Of a stretch of 12,878 bases of DNA, positions 1 to 8,187 are shown in pieces. The first letter of the stretch is position 1, and the number at the start of each line of letters is the position of its first letter. The notes beneath the pieces were generated by a model. It was not told the origin of the DNA. It saw only the letters and a program-made list of their open reading frames with translations, and made no database searches. The position numbers and the translations under genes are program-made. This DNA comes from JACCYQ01 sp036675565 (lineage in GTDB: Bacteria > Bacteroidota > Bacteroidia > Chitinophagales > Chitinophagaceae): NCBI GenBank assembly GCA_036675565.1, contig JAKFER010000054.1, positions 1-12,878 on the forward strand. The letters are read 5' to 3'.

Positions 1-1560
1 GAAATACCGATCCGGGATATTCCCCGCGAAAAATTATTTTCTTTCAAAGGAATTGGTGAAAGTACCGGTAAAAAAATCATTGAAATATTAGATACCGGTG
101 AATTGTCTGCACTAAAAACAATGTTTCAAAAAACGCCACCCGGTATTTTAGAAATGATGAACATTAAAGGTATAGGGCCTAAAAAAATTAATGTCATCTG
201 GAAACAACTGGAGATTGAAAGCCTGGGAGAATTGCTTTATGCATGTAATGAAAACCGGCTTTTACTGTATAAAGGTTTTGGAGAAAAAACCCAAACCAAC
301 ATCAGCCAGGCGATAGAATTTTATATGAACAACCAGGGAAGCTATCTTTTTGCACAGATAGAAAAGTACGCTCTGCAAATGGATTCATCATTAAAAAAAG
401 AATTCAAATCATTTAAAATTCAGCTAACCGGATTAATTAGAAGGCAAATGGAAACGACTGATTTGCTTGAGTGGTGCACCACTGCCCCATCGTCCAGCAT
501 TAAAGAATTTTTCAGTTCCAATAATTTCGAACTGATGCAGGAAAGTGAAGATCATTCGTTATTTAAAGGCGTTGAAAATGTTGAAATTAAAATTCACCTG
601 GCTGATGATGCGCATTTTTACCAGAAGGTTTTTTCCAGTAGCTGCAGCCAATCTTTCTATGAAGCCTGGAATCAGGAATTTCCATTAAAAGATAAAACAT
701 TTGAAAGTGAAGAATCCATCTTTCAACAAGCCGGTATGCATAATATCCCAGCTTATTTAAGAGAGGATCCGGAAATCATTCATCTTGCAAAAAAACAACC
801 ATTACCTGAAACTTTAAATGCATCGGATATAATTGGTTTGATTCACAGCCACAGCAACTGGAGTGATGGAGTACATACCATTGAAGAAATGGCGAATGAA
901 CTTATAAAAAGAAAATATGAATACCTGGTCATTTCTGATCACTCCAAAAGTGCTTTTTATGCTAAAGGATTAACGCATGAAAGGATCATTGCACAACATC
1001 AATACATTCAAGAACTAAATGCCCGGTTATCCCCTTTCAAAATTTTTAAAAGTATTGAATGTGATATCCTGAATGATGGCAGCCTTGATTATACCAATGA
1101 TATATTGGCAACTTTTGACCTCGTCATCGCTTCAGTGCATAGTAACCTGAAGATGACTGAAGAAAAAGCCATGGCCCGTTTAATCAAAGCAATTGAAAAT
1201 CCGTATGTGATTATTCTTGGGCACATGACAGGTCGTTTGTTGTTAAGCCGGAATGGCTACCCGGTTGATCATAAAAAGATTATTGATGCCTGTGCCGCCA
1301 ATCATGTAGCTATAGAGTTAAATGCACATCCCAGGCGCCTTGATATGGATTGGCGATGGATACGTTATGCATTGGAAAAAAATGTATTGATTTCTATTGA
1401 TCCTGATGCGCATGACCTGGATGGTTTTGATGATGTTCGTTATGGTGTTCTCTCTGCACAAAAAGCCGGGTTAACCAAAGAAAAAAACCTGAGTAGTTTT
1501 AGTCTGCCCGAGTTTGAAAACTATTTAACGGAAACGCGTATACGAAAAGGTATTAATTAG
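1..1560 (+). CDS. polX: PolX-family protein (HhH + degenerate palm + PHP nuclease), 5' end outside window
   Basis: The frame is open from base 1, giving 519 residues with the N-terminus missing. Helix-hairpin-helix signatures (FKGIG near residue 15, IKGIGPKK near 55, YKGFGEK near 90) lie upstream of or around the TTG at 103, so 103 is not the true start. By comparison with Bacillus PolX (about 570 aa, from memory) roughly 35-45 residues are missing. Residues about 120-270 align with the pol-beta-like palm, but the expected DLD acidic pair reads TTDLL (one Asp, D154) and the third Asp position reads VEIKIHL. The C-terminal PHP domain is complete in its metal ligands: HSH 282/284, WSDG D289, SDHS H314, E353, SVHS H380, GHMTGR H408, DPDAH 467-471. 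The family acts in DNA repair (gap filling and 3'-5' exonuclease). I infer that this member keeps only the nuclease. It converges on the sensor kinase gene, overlapping by 8 bases. Confidence 0.9.
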   Translation, partial: EIPIRDIPREKLFSFKGIGESTGKKIIEILDTGELSALKTMFQKTPPGILEMMNIKGIGPKKINVIWKQLEIESLGELLYACNENRLLLYKGFGEKTQTNISQAIEFYMNNQGSYLFAQIEKYALQMDSSLKKEFKSFKIQLTGLIRRQMETTDLLEWCTTAPSSSIKEFFSSNNFELMQESEDHSLFKGVENVEIKIHLADDAHFYQKVFSSSCSQSFYEAWNQEFPLKDKTFESEESIFQQAGMHNIPAYLREDPEIIHLAKKQPLPETLNASDIIGLIHSHSNWSDGVHTIEEMANELIKRKYEYLVISDHSKSAFYAKGLTHERIIAQHQYIQELNARLSPFKIFKSIECDILNDGSLDYTNDILATFDLVIASVHSNLKMTEEKAMARLIKAIENPYVIILGHMTGRLLLSRNGYPVDHKKIIDACAANHVAIELNAHPRRLDMDWRWIRYALEKNVLISIDPDAHDLDGFDDVRYGVLSAQKAGLTKEKNLSSFSLPEFENYLTETRIRKGIN

Positions 1561-4500
1561 CCACGGGTAATACCACATGAAATGTTGTACCAACTCCCTG
1601 CTCAGTTTCGAACCAGATATGACCATGTGCCTGTTCAACAATGCTTTTACACATTGCTAAGCCAAGACCGGTGCCGGAAGATTTGGTTGTAAAATTGGGT
1701 GTAAATATTTTGTGCTGCATATCCAGTGGAATACCTTCACCATTATCTGTAATATTAATCTGCACCTGTCCATTTGCCCGGGTCTCTGTAATTTCTATTT
1801 TGCAATCATCTTTTCCATCACAGGCATCGGCAGCATTGGATAGCAGGTTTGTGAACAACCTGTTCATCTGTGTTCTGTCGGCCATTACCATTGAATTTCG
1901 CTGAACAGGCTTCCATGAAATATTGATATCCGGGTTGGTTTTATACAGGTCTTTTAAAGAATCAATTACCTCATGCAAATCAATGCGCTCCATTTTCGTA
2001 TTACCGATATTAGCGAATTGTGCAAAATCTGCTGCGATCTTTGAAAGGTGATCGATCTGTTCAACCAAAGTATCGGTTACCCTGCTGGCCAGTTCTTTTA
2101 CATTATCCTGGTTATTATCAATTGCTTTTTGCAGGTATTGAATACTTAATTTCATTGGCGTTAATGGATTTTTTATTTCATGCGCTACCTGTTGCGCCAT
2201 CTCCCGCCATGCACCCTCTCTTTCACTCTTGGCAAGGGCTTGCGCACTGTATTCCAGTTTTGCCACCATCTTATTATATTCCGTTACCAATACGCCTATT
2301 TCATCATTACGTGGCCATTCAATCTCTTCGTTTGTTTGATTGATATTTACTTCACGCATTTTATCACTGATCAAAGAAAATGATCGGGTGATCCGGTTGG
2401 TAATGAATAAAGCAATTACACCTGCAATTAAAAATATAAATGCGTTCAGGTTAATGATCGTTACCAGGAAGTTTGATATCTCCTGGTTGAGATCACGCAA
2501 GGAAGTAAAATATGGAATGTTTAAATAAGCAACTGCTTCACCATTCTTTTTCCTGACCGGCGCATAAATACTCAGGTAAGAAAGATTAGCAACTTCTTCA
2601 TCCTGTATATGCCTGATTTGTCTTAACCTGTTTAAATGATAATATGCTTCAGGGTGCATCTTAGGACTCAAAACGCCTTTGCGATAAATATTTTCTGTTG
2701 ATGTAAGTACAAGGTTTCCATTCAGATCATACAGGTTCACTTCTACATCATGTATCTGGGCAACCCCTTCAATGGTTGTTTGTAAATCATCATTAGATAG
2801 CGAATCATACATTTTTACCACATCATCCAACTGCGGGTAACGGGCAACCTGTTCCTCCATCTGGCTGACCATAATACGCATGGTCCTGCTTAATTTTTCA
2901 CTGTTATTCCGGTTGAACCTGCTTATGAAAAAAGAAATGGTTGCAATACCAATAATGGTAAAAGAAAGCACACTGATAAAAATGATGGTACTATGCACTT
3001 GTGTCCGGATATTCATCTGCCAGATATCTTTCAAACTCCTTCTTTCCACAAGCGTTTTCAAAATCATGGAAGCCAGTTGAAAAATGGTGACCATGAAAAG
3101 AAAAGCGCAAAAAATATACGAGAACAGTGTAATGGTTTCTATAAACGAATTGGATTTACGGGCAACAATCACGATCCTGTCATTGCCACCCCGGTACCAT
3201 AATTCATCATATTCGCCATTTATTTTCTGAACGAATGCACTCTTTGGTACCTCTTCATCTTTTAAATAAATAGGGAATGGATATTTGTTGGAAGGTGAAA
3301 CAAGTACCTGCTTATTATAAATGGCGGTTGAATAAATTGGTGAACTTTCCGGGTCTGTTTGTTTCATTTGCCTGAAAAGCTCTGGCGATAAAACATCAGT
3401 TCCATAATTTTTAGGGGTAGAGATAATAAAGAAAATTCCCAATAATTTATTGTTGGCAATATCTGTTACGTGCCTGCGGGTAATGTAGGTGAACTGGTCT
3501 ATTGCTGTTTCATAATAAAATAGATCAGGCACATTGGTGGGTCGGGCTTGCACTTGCACAATATTATTCAATGTTTCGAAGGAAGTTGGATCATCGTTGA
3601 ACAATGGATCCATATTTTCGTCGTAGACATATAACCGGGTGCGATAGCGGTTACGATAATCTTCATAACTGAAATTGATAATACTATCTTTTAGTTCATT
3701 ATTACTGCGCTCTTCCCTGAAGCGGTCGAAATTGGCCAATAAGAAATCATTATCCAGGTAGGTTAACGCTACGTTGATCTGTTTTTCATTGGCAGGATCA
3801 TTTTCCATGGCAATTTTTTCAGCCATTGTTTTCCTGGCTTGTAATTCTTTTACTTTATTTTCAGTTAAGATGATCGCCGAAATTGAAAACGAAAAAATAA
3901 ATATCCAGAATAATATACCGGCAATGTTTACCCGAAAACGGTTAATCACAAAACCCTTCTGGCTGATAAGCCAGGTAAAAATTAACAGCCATAAAAGTAC
4001 AGGAACATAAAATTGTACCTGGTTAACGGATGCCAGGAAGCTGATGTATAGCAAGCCTAAAATGGCAATGGCAAAATAAATTAAAATCCGCCTGCCTTCA
4101 AATAGAGGAAAAATAAACCGGAAAAGCAACTGTGTAAAATAATAGTATCCTAATGACAAACAGGCAAGGACTACAAAGCTTATAACACTATAAATGTTTA
4201 AACTGAAAAAATTTGTTACATCGAAAGAAATCCTGGAATCAGCGATCAGGCTCCGGATGATACCTGCCATGACGAAGGTTGACAGGATGAGTAATACCAA
4301 AGAAGCAAACCCGATAATCCTCCTTGTTGATTCTTGTAGTTTTATCTCCCAGTTGATGTTCCCAAATTTGGACCAGGCAAAAACAACAATCCAGCAAAAC
4401 AATAATGCATTGATCAACAAATCTCCCAATGAATTAAATACTTTGGTAGAACCATAAATGGTAGGATCAAACAATTCAAATTGCCTCAAATTGAATAATT

Positions 4501-5320
4501 CGGGAATTAAATAAATAAACAGCCTTATTAAAATCAATGAACCAGCTAAAAAAGCAATCCCCTGCCAGGGTCCGTTTTTTTGTTTAACTATATTTTCGGC
4601 TGTATAATGAATGAACATTAATAAAAGAATCAGCGCACTCAACCGAAAAGCCATAGACAGGTTATCATTAGAAGAAATATTCCCTGTTATTCTTTTTTCT
4701 AAATGAAATAAAACATCTCCTTCAAGCGATTTGACGGGGTAATCTGTCACCTCATTTACATCTGCAATACGTATCCGTTCTGCCATGTCACGGCTAAATG
4801 CAAATGTCTGATGAGCATAATCTGTTTCAATGTAGTATTGAAACTTAACAGGCATCATTCCAAAGATCATTAACCGGTTGGTCATTCCAGAGAGTTTGAT
4901 GGAACCTTTAACCGTTACATAATCTCCATTATCCAGGTGTTGAAAATATACACCATCAGGTAATTCAAAACTTTGTTTTTCCGGTATAACTAATTTATTG
5001 TTCCAGAAAACCAATTGGTAATCATTGATAAAATATTCTGCATAAATATAAACGCCATAACTAAGTTCCTGCACTTCTTTAAATTCTTCCAGTGTCTCTG
5101 TACGCTGAACCAATTTTTGTAAGAGAACCGTATCGGACATTAACTGATAGAAGTCCTGCTGTTGTTTATGCAGGTTTGCTTCTATGTTCTTTTGATCCTT
5201 AGTAATACCTGAATTGGGTGAAAAATACAGTTGTAATAGAACCGACACAATAAACATGAGTAAAGCCAAAAATAAAAGGCTACTCTTCCTGGTCAATATG
5301 TTCCGAATATTATATCTCAC
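1553..5320 (-). CDS. Giant NtrY-like membrane sensor histidine kinase
   Basis: This is a 1255-residue kinase. The start is GTG, overlapping the mazG stop. Visible order: membrane segment 13-33; extracytoplasmic region about 34-222; a bundle of about eight membrane segments (225-486); second extracytoplasmic region about 487-727; membrane segments 728-752 and 776-800; third extracytoplasmic region about 801-950; membrane segment 951-974; HAMP about 972-1024; HisKA with H-box AHEIKNPLTP (phospho-acceptor H1047); HATPase with N-box NLLSNAADA (N1158/N1162), G1 DNGEGIP (1192-1198) and G2 GTGLGL (1216-1221). All catalytic boxes look intact. The H-box wording is that of NtrY-type kinases, but the PAS domain usual in NtrY is not evident between HAMP and HisKA. 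Twelve membrane segments put both ends in the cytoplasm, consistent with a working kinase. The signal is unknown. No response regulator lies in the window, so its partner must be elsewhere. It is translationally linked to mazG. Domain limits are by eye. Confidence 0.93.
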   Translation of the reverse strand: MRYNIRNILTRKSSLLFLALLMFIVSVLLQLYFSPNSGITKDQKNIEANLHKQQQDFYQLMSDTVLLQKLVQRTETLEEFKEVQELSYGVYIYAEYFINDYQLVFWNNKLVIPEKQSFELPDGVYFQHLDNGDYVTVKGSIKLSGMTNRLMIFGMMPVKFQYYIETDYAHQTFAFSRDMAERIRIADVNEVTDYPVKSLEGDVLFHLEKRITGNISSNDNLSMAFRLSALILLLMFIHYTAENIVKQKNGPWQGIAFLAGSLILIRLFIYLIPELFNLRQFELFDPTIYGSTKVFNSLGDLLINALLFCWIVVFAWSKFGNINWEIKLQESTRRIIGFASLVLLILSTFVMAGIIRSLIADSRISFDVTNFFSLNIYSVISFVVLACLSLGYYYFTQLLFRFIFPLFEGRRILIYFAIAILGLLYISFLASVNQVQFYVPVLLWLLIFTWLISQKGFVINRFRVNIAGILFWIFIFSFSISAIILTENKVKELQARKTMAEKIAMENDPANEKQINVALTYLDNDFLLANFDRFREERSNNELKDSIINFSYEDYRNRYRTRLYVYDENMDPLFNDDPTSFETLNNIVQVQARPTNVPDLFYYETAIDQFTYITRRHVTDIANNKLLGIFFIISTPKNYGTDVLSPELFRQMKQTDPESSPIYSTAIYNKQVLVSPSNKYPFPIYLKDEEVPKSAFVQKINGEYDELWYRGGNDRIVIVARKSNSFIETITLFSYIFCAFLFMVTIFQLASMILKTLVERRSLKDIWQMNIRTQVHSTIIFISVLSFTIIGIATISFFISRFNRNNSEKLSRTMRIMVSQMEEQVARYPQLDDVVKMYDSLSNDDLQTTIEGVAQIHDVEVNLYDLNGNLVLTSTENIYRKGVLSPKMHPEAYYHLNRLRQIRHIQDEEVANLSYLSIYAPVRKKNGEAVAYLNIPYFTSLRDLNQEISNFLVTIINLNAFIFLIAGVIALFITNRITRSFSLISDKMREVNINQTNEEIEWPRNDEIGVLVTEYNKMVAKLEYSAQALAKSEREGAWREMAQQVAHEIKNPLTPMKLSIQYLQKAIDNNQDNVKELASRVTDTLVEQIDHLSKIAADFAQFANIGNTKMERIDLHEVIDSLKDLYKTNPDINISWKPVQRNSMVMADRTQMNRLFTNLLSNAADACDGKDDCKIEITETRANGQVQINITDNGEGIPLDMQHKIFTPNFTTKSSGTGLGLAMCKSIVEQAHGHIWFETEQGVGTTFHVVLPVAN
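5317..5320 (-). other. GTGA stop/start overlap joining mazG and the kinase
   Basis: On the minus strand the mazG stop TGA and the kinase start GTG share bases as GTGA. This arrangement usually means that ribosomes ending mazG re-initiate on the kinase message. The mRNA just upstream (ending in CACAAAGA) has no strong Shine-Dalgarno sequence, which supports coupling. No in-frame ATG near the kinase N-terminus gives a better start, because the hydrophobic segment begins about 12 residues in. Confidence 0.7.
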
Positions 5321-6093
5321 TCTTTGTGCTGAAGTTTAATTTCATTCCAGAGAACATCCATTTCAGCAAGTGTCATGTGGTGAAGATCCTTTCCTGACTT
5401 CTGTGCAACTTCTTCCATTTGTGTAAATCGACGGATGAATTTTTTGTTGGTGCGCTCCAATGCGTTTTCCGCATCTATACGCAAAAACCGTGCATAATTG
5501 ATCATTGAGAAAATAACATCTCCAAATTCATCTTCCATCTTTTGGGCATCCTGCTGGTCTACGGCTTCTTTTAATTCTTCCATTTCTTCTTCTACCTTCT
5601 CCCAAACATCTTCGCGTTTTTCCCATTCAAAACCAACCTGCCGCGCCTTTTCCTGTAACCGCATTGCTTTTACAGTTGCCGGAAGAGAACCCGGAACACC
5701 GCTTAAAACTGATTTATTACCTTCTTTAAGTTTTAATTTTTCCCAATTTCGTTCTACGTCGCCTTCATCCTGAACTTTTACATTGCCATAAATATGCGGA
5801 TGCCTGGCAACCAGTTTTTCGCTGATACCTGTTATCACTTCTTCCAGGGTAAACTGGTTTTGTTCATTGCCAATTTTGGAATAGAATAAAATATGTAACA
5901 GCAGGTCGCCCAATTCTTCTTTAATACCTTTCCAATCTTTTTCTGTGATGGCATCCGTTAACTCATATAATTCTTCGATTGTTAATTGACGAAGGGTGTC
6001 AATGGTTTGCTTTTTATCCCAGGGACATTTTTCTCGCAGATCATCCATAATAGAAACCAACCTACCGAAAGAATCAAGAAGTGAAGCATTCAT
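5317..6093 (-). CDS. mazG: MazG nucleoside triphosphate pyrophosphohydrolase
   Basis: The 258 residues are close to E. coli MazG (263). The family hydrolyses NTPs/dNTPs to the monophosphate and pyrophosphate, cleaning abnormal nucleotides from the pool and, in E. coli, affecting ppGpp levels. Two tandem MazG domains are visible. The first has CPWDKKQT (23-30), EELYELTD (40-47) and EELGD (59-63), the EExxE...ExxD metal-binding pattern. The second has EEEMEEL (168-174) and EDEFGD (187-192). The linker carries RHPHIYG (97-103) and, around 151-157, RQVGFEW, both typical of the family. The ATG start lies 9 bases after the DUF3667 stop, and the 3' end overlaps the kinase start, so it is the middle gene of a leftward unit. 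No MazEF-type toxin or antitoxin is adjacent, unlike in E. coli. No internal damage is seen. Confidence 0.96.
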   Translation of the reverse strand: MNASLLDSFGRLVSIMDDLREKCPWDKKQTIDTLRQLTIEELYELTDAITEKDWKGIKEELGDLLLHILFYSKIGNEQNQFTLEEVITGISEKLVARHPHIYGNVKVQDEGDVERNWEKLKLKEGNKSVLSGVPGSLPATVKAMRLQEKARQVGFEWEKREDVWEKVEEEMEELKEAVDQQDAQKMEDEFGDVIFSMINYARFLRIDAENALERTNKKFIRRFTQMEEVAQKSGKDLHHMTLAEMDVLWNEIKLQHKE

Positions 6094-6102
6094 AGAAATA
6101 TT

Positions 6103-7176
6103 TTATAACTGAAAGATGGAAAAAAGTATAAAGAAAGTGAGCAAAAATACAATACAGGTAAAGCCTAATATATTTAACAAAGAGAATTTGATAAAGGTTT
6201 TAAATCGTCTTTGCCCATAAAAACGACGCATCGATTTATATAAATAAAATGCCCAGGCAAAAATGGAAAGCCCGATCAGCAGATCAAATATTCCCCAACC
6301 TGTCCAATCAGATAATGCATCAAAACCAAAGATGAAAAGCAACAATAAAAAACTGAATATATAGTGGTAAACTGTAAAAATTACATGTTCAGCATAATAC
6401 CATTGACGACGGATATACAGTAGTTTTAAGATTAGCGCAAAGAAAGGCAAAGAGATAAATAAAAGATAAGGCAACTTATGTAAAAAGATGTCAGTGAATT
6501 TTTCTAAAGATGAAGATGGATCGTTTTTGTATTTTTCGTTGATTTCTATCTCTTTTTTAACCCACATCCTGGTAAACCATCCATCTCTTTCGCTAGCCGG
6601 TAGTTGTTGCTGAATGGAATCATATTCATGAAACGTTTTATATTCTCTGTCGCCGATTCCCATAATTCTGAAATTACTATTGAGACGATTTACATCATCT
6701 TTATTTATTTCCCGGGTACTATCTTTCAACAACACCTTTAATTGTTCCAGTTTCTCAGAACTACCTCTTTCTTTGATCTTCCTTTCAGTTTTGACCAGCA
6801 AAGAATCCCTTTCAGATTGCGTCAGTATATTACTTCCACCGGATTGGAAAGCATCCGTGGGATTTAAAAATGCGAAAAAAATCAGGAAAAAAAATGCAGA
6901 TGTAAAAATGTACATCCTGATCGGATTCAGGTAACTGACCCTTCGACCTTTCATATATTCCTGTGGCAAAAAACCTGGTTTAAGCAGCAGGTATTTCATG
7001 GTATCGAAGAACTTACTGTCGAAGTGCGTGATATCATAAAAAAAGTGGATAACCAGGTCCCAAAACTTCTCCAGGGGTACTTTGTTTTCCTGCCCGCAAA
7101 CGTGGCAATAACGGCCATGAACAATGGCACCGCAGTTCAAACAATCTTTTTCTTTTCTTTCAGGACTATGAGACAA
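6103..7176 (-). CDS. DUF3667 zinc-ribbon membrane protein
   Basis: This 357-residue protein begins with a four-cysteine zinc ribbon (C12-C15 and C24-C27, in CLNC and CHVC), followed by the segment DITHFDSKFFDTMKYLLLKP and GRRVSYLNPIRMY, which I recognise as the DUF3667 family common in Bacteroidota. Membrane segments are near 85-104, 236-253, 265-287, 294-313 and 327-352. A charged soluble region of about 120 residues (about 110-230) separates the first from the rest. The start is TTG: upstream in frame there is no ATG before a stop (7216-7218), and the resulting MSHSPERKEK opening resembles homologues as I remember them. The molecular function of the family is unknown. It heads the leftward unit with mazG (gap of 9 bases) and the sensor kinase. 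Its promoter should lie in 7177-7274, but I found no convincing element on this strand. Confidence 0.9.
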   Translation of the reverse strand: MSHSPERKEKDCLNCGAIVHGRYCHVCGQENKVPLEKFWDLVIHFFYDITHFDSKFFDTMKYLLLKPGFLPQEYMKGRRVSYLNPIRMYIFTSAFFFLIFFAFLNPTDAFQSGGSNILTQSERDSLLVKTERKIKERGSSEKLEQLKVLLKDSTREINKDDVNRLNSNFRIMGIGDREYKTFHEYDSIQQQLPASERDGWFTRMWVKKEIEINEKYKNDPSSSLEKFTDIFLHKLPYLLFISLPFFALILKLLYIRRQWYYAEHVIFTVYHYIFSFLLLLFIFGFDALSDWTGWGIFDLLIGLSIFAWAFYLYKSMRRFYGQRRFKTFIKFSLLNILGFTCIVFLLTFFILFSIFQL

Positions 7177-7274
7177 GGTGAATATTTTCTTAAAAATAAG
7201 TACAATATTTACATACTAGCTATGATACTGTATAAATCAGGTATTTTTGGAAATAAAACAATATCCTTTATCTA
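7177..7274. promoter_or_regulatory. Divergent intergenic region between the DUF3667 unit and the YD-repeat gene
   Basis: This 98-base AT-rich gap must hold promoters for both directions. Rightward, TATTTTTG at 7242-7249 matches the Bacteroidota -7 consensus TAnnTTTG and sits about 25 bases before the ATG. No TTTG or TTG is seen at the expected -33 distance, so the match is only partial. Leftward, no good -7 match was found. No notable inverted repeat is seen. Confidence 0.4.
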
Positions 7275-8105
7275 ATGAAAAATACTCTGCTCCTTTTTTT
7301 TCTTGCCATTTCAGTTGGCGCCCAATCCCAGTATTATTATAAGGACATTGTTGGCACCCGCGAAGCAAACGATTTAATTGCTTCCTATAAGAAAGCAAAT
7401 CTTCGTTCGGTTGAAATTATCAGTATAGAAGCGAATGGTTCACCATCCAGGGATTTCCGGATCGTTCAACAATTCGATTTATCTCAAAAAGTATTACGGA
7501 CCCAAACCAGGAACCTGGAAGAAACCTCTGTACTCTCAACTTATTTTAATGAAACGGATAAAGTAATTAAAACGATTGACAGTTCCGGTTATTTGGCCAA
7601 CACTACCAGTTATACATATAACTCCAATGGATTGCTGCAATCATTAAACAGCCTGGCTATTGACACCAGCCGTGGATTGAAGGAATCGGAAGAACATACC
7701 TGGCAGTATAATGTGGATGGGAAACCAGTAAAAATGTTACGAAGCATTAATAATGCACCAGCCATGGAAATAACTTTTGAATATGATGAAGATGGGAATA
7801 TTGCTGAAGAAATATGGAAGAAAAAAGGAGTAGAAATGGATCGCATTTTTTATTATTACGACGATCAAAATCAACTCACCGATATCGTAAGATTTAATAA
7901 AAAAGCAGGCAGGTTATTACCCGATTTTATGTTTGAATATTCAGCTGATGGACAACTCATTCAAAAGATCACCGTTCCGGTTAACAGTCTTGATTACCAG
8001 ATTTGGAGATACCAGTATAATGACCAGGGTTTAAAAACCAGGGAAGTATTGTTTGACCGTGATAAGCAGATCGTTGGTAAAATTGAATATCGATATCAAT
8101 TTTAA
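7275..8105 (+). CDS. Small secreted YD/RHS-like repeat protein, function unknown
   Basis: The 276 residues begin with a signal peptide (KN, then the hydrophobic run LLLFFLAISVGA, likely cleaved after AQS at about residue 18). No lipobox cysteine is present, and in fact there is no cysteine at all. From residue 113 on there are seven units starting with aromatic-x-Tyr-(N/D/S)-x-x-G: 113, 143, 168, 193, 220, 246 and 270, spaced 24-30 residues. Two more degenerate units are likely near 65 and 88. This is the YD/RHS-type beta-hairpin repeat seen in large RHS shells and wall-associated proteins, but here it is a short, single-domain exported protein with no toxin tip and no self-cleavage motif. 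I infer a periplasmic or surface beta-sheet protein. The role is unknown. It is a single-gene unit, with a divergent promoter region upstream and a strong hairpin 30 bases after the stop. Confidence 0.8.
   Translation: MKNTLLLFFLAISVGAQSQYYYKDIVGTREANDLIASYKKANLRSVEIISIEANGSPSRDFRIVQQFDLSQKVLRTQTRNLEETSVLSTYFNETDKVIKTIDSSGYLANTTSYTYNSNGLLQSLNSLAIDTSRGLKESEEHTWQYNVDGKPVKMLRSINNAPAMEITFEYDEDGNIAEEIWKKKGVEMDRIFYYYDDQNQLTDIVRFNKKAGRLLPDFMFEYSADGQLIQKITVPVNSLDYQIWRYQYNDQGLKTREVLFDRDKQIVGKIEYRYQF
7611..8102 (+). repeat. Protein-level YD-like repeats, seven units
   Basis: The encoded units begin YTYNSNG, WQYNVDG, FEYDEDG, YYYDDQN, FEYSADG, YQYNDQG and IEYRYQF, at intervals of 30, 25, 25, 27, 26 and 24 residues. 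The aromatic-x-Tyr start, the turn at N/D-G and the hydrophobic residues after the turn recur. The DNA itself is not repetitive, so the repeats are old and diverged. Confidence 0.7.
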
Positions 8106-8135
8106 ATAAGAACATTAATCAGATTTAATCAAAAT

Positions 8136-8171
8136 AAAAAGAAAACCTCCATGCGGAGGTTTTCTTTTTTT
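8136..8171. terminator. Bidirectional intrinsic terminator
   Basis: A perfect 15-bp stem pairs 8136-8150 (AAAAAGAAAACCTCC) with 8155-8169 (GGAGGTTTTCTTTTT) around the 4-base loop ATGC. The T tract runs on to 8171 on the plus strand, and the A-rich left arm gives a matching U tract on the minus strand. It sits between the converging stops of the YD-repeat gene (8105) and the FAS1 gene (8188), so it can serve both. Confidence 0.92.
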
Positions 8172-8187
8172 AATATGACAAAAATCA

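Noticed and set aside
103..105. TTG at 103 as the start of the PolX gene
   Set aside because: The frame is open back to base 1 and encodes a helix-hairpin-helix motif (FKGIG) before this codon, so the gene begins outside the window.
1641..4457. Several plus-strand open frames of 60-107 codons within the kinase gene
   Set aside because: They lie antisense to a well-supported 1255-residue protein, have no family resemblance, and show no sign of their own start signals.
5317..6093. mazG as part of a MazEF toxin-antitoxin locus
   Set aside because: No MazE- or MazF-like gene is present on either side; the neighbours are a DUF3667 protein and a kinase.
7275..8105. YD-repeat protein as an RHS polymorphic toxin or its broken remnant
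   Set aside because: It has its own signal peptide, a complete frame, flanking promoter and terminator signals, and no toxin tip, immunity gene or RHS core motif.
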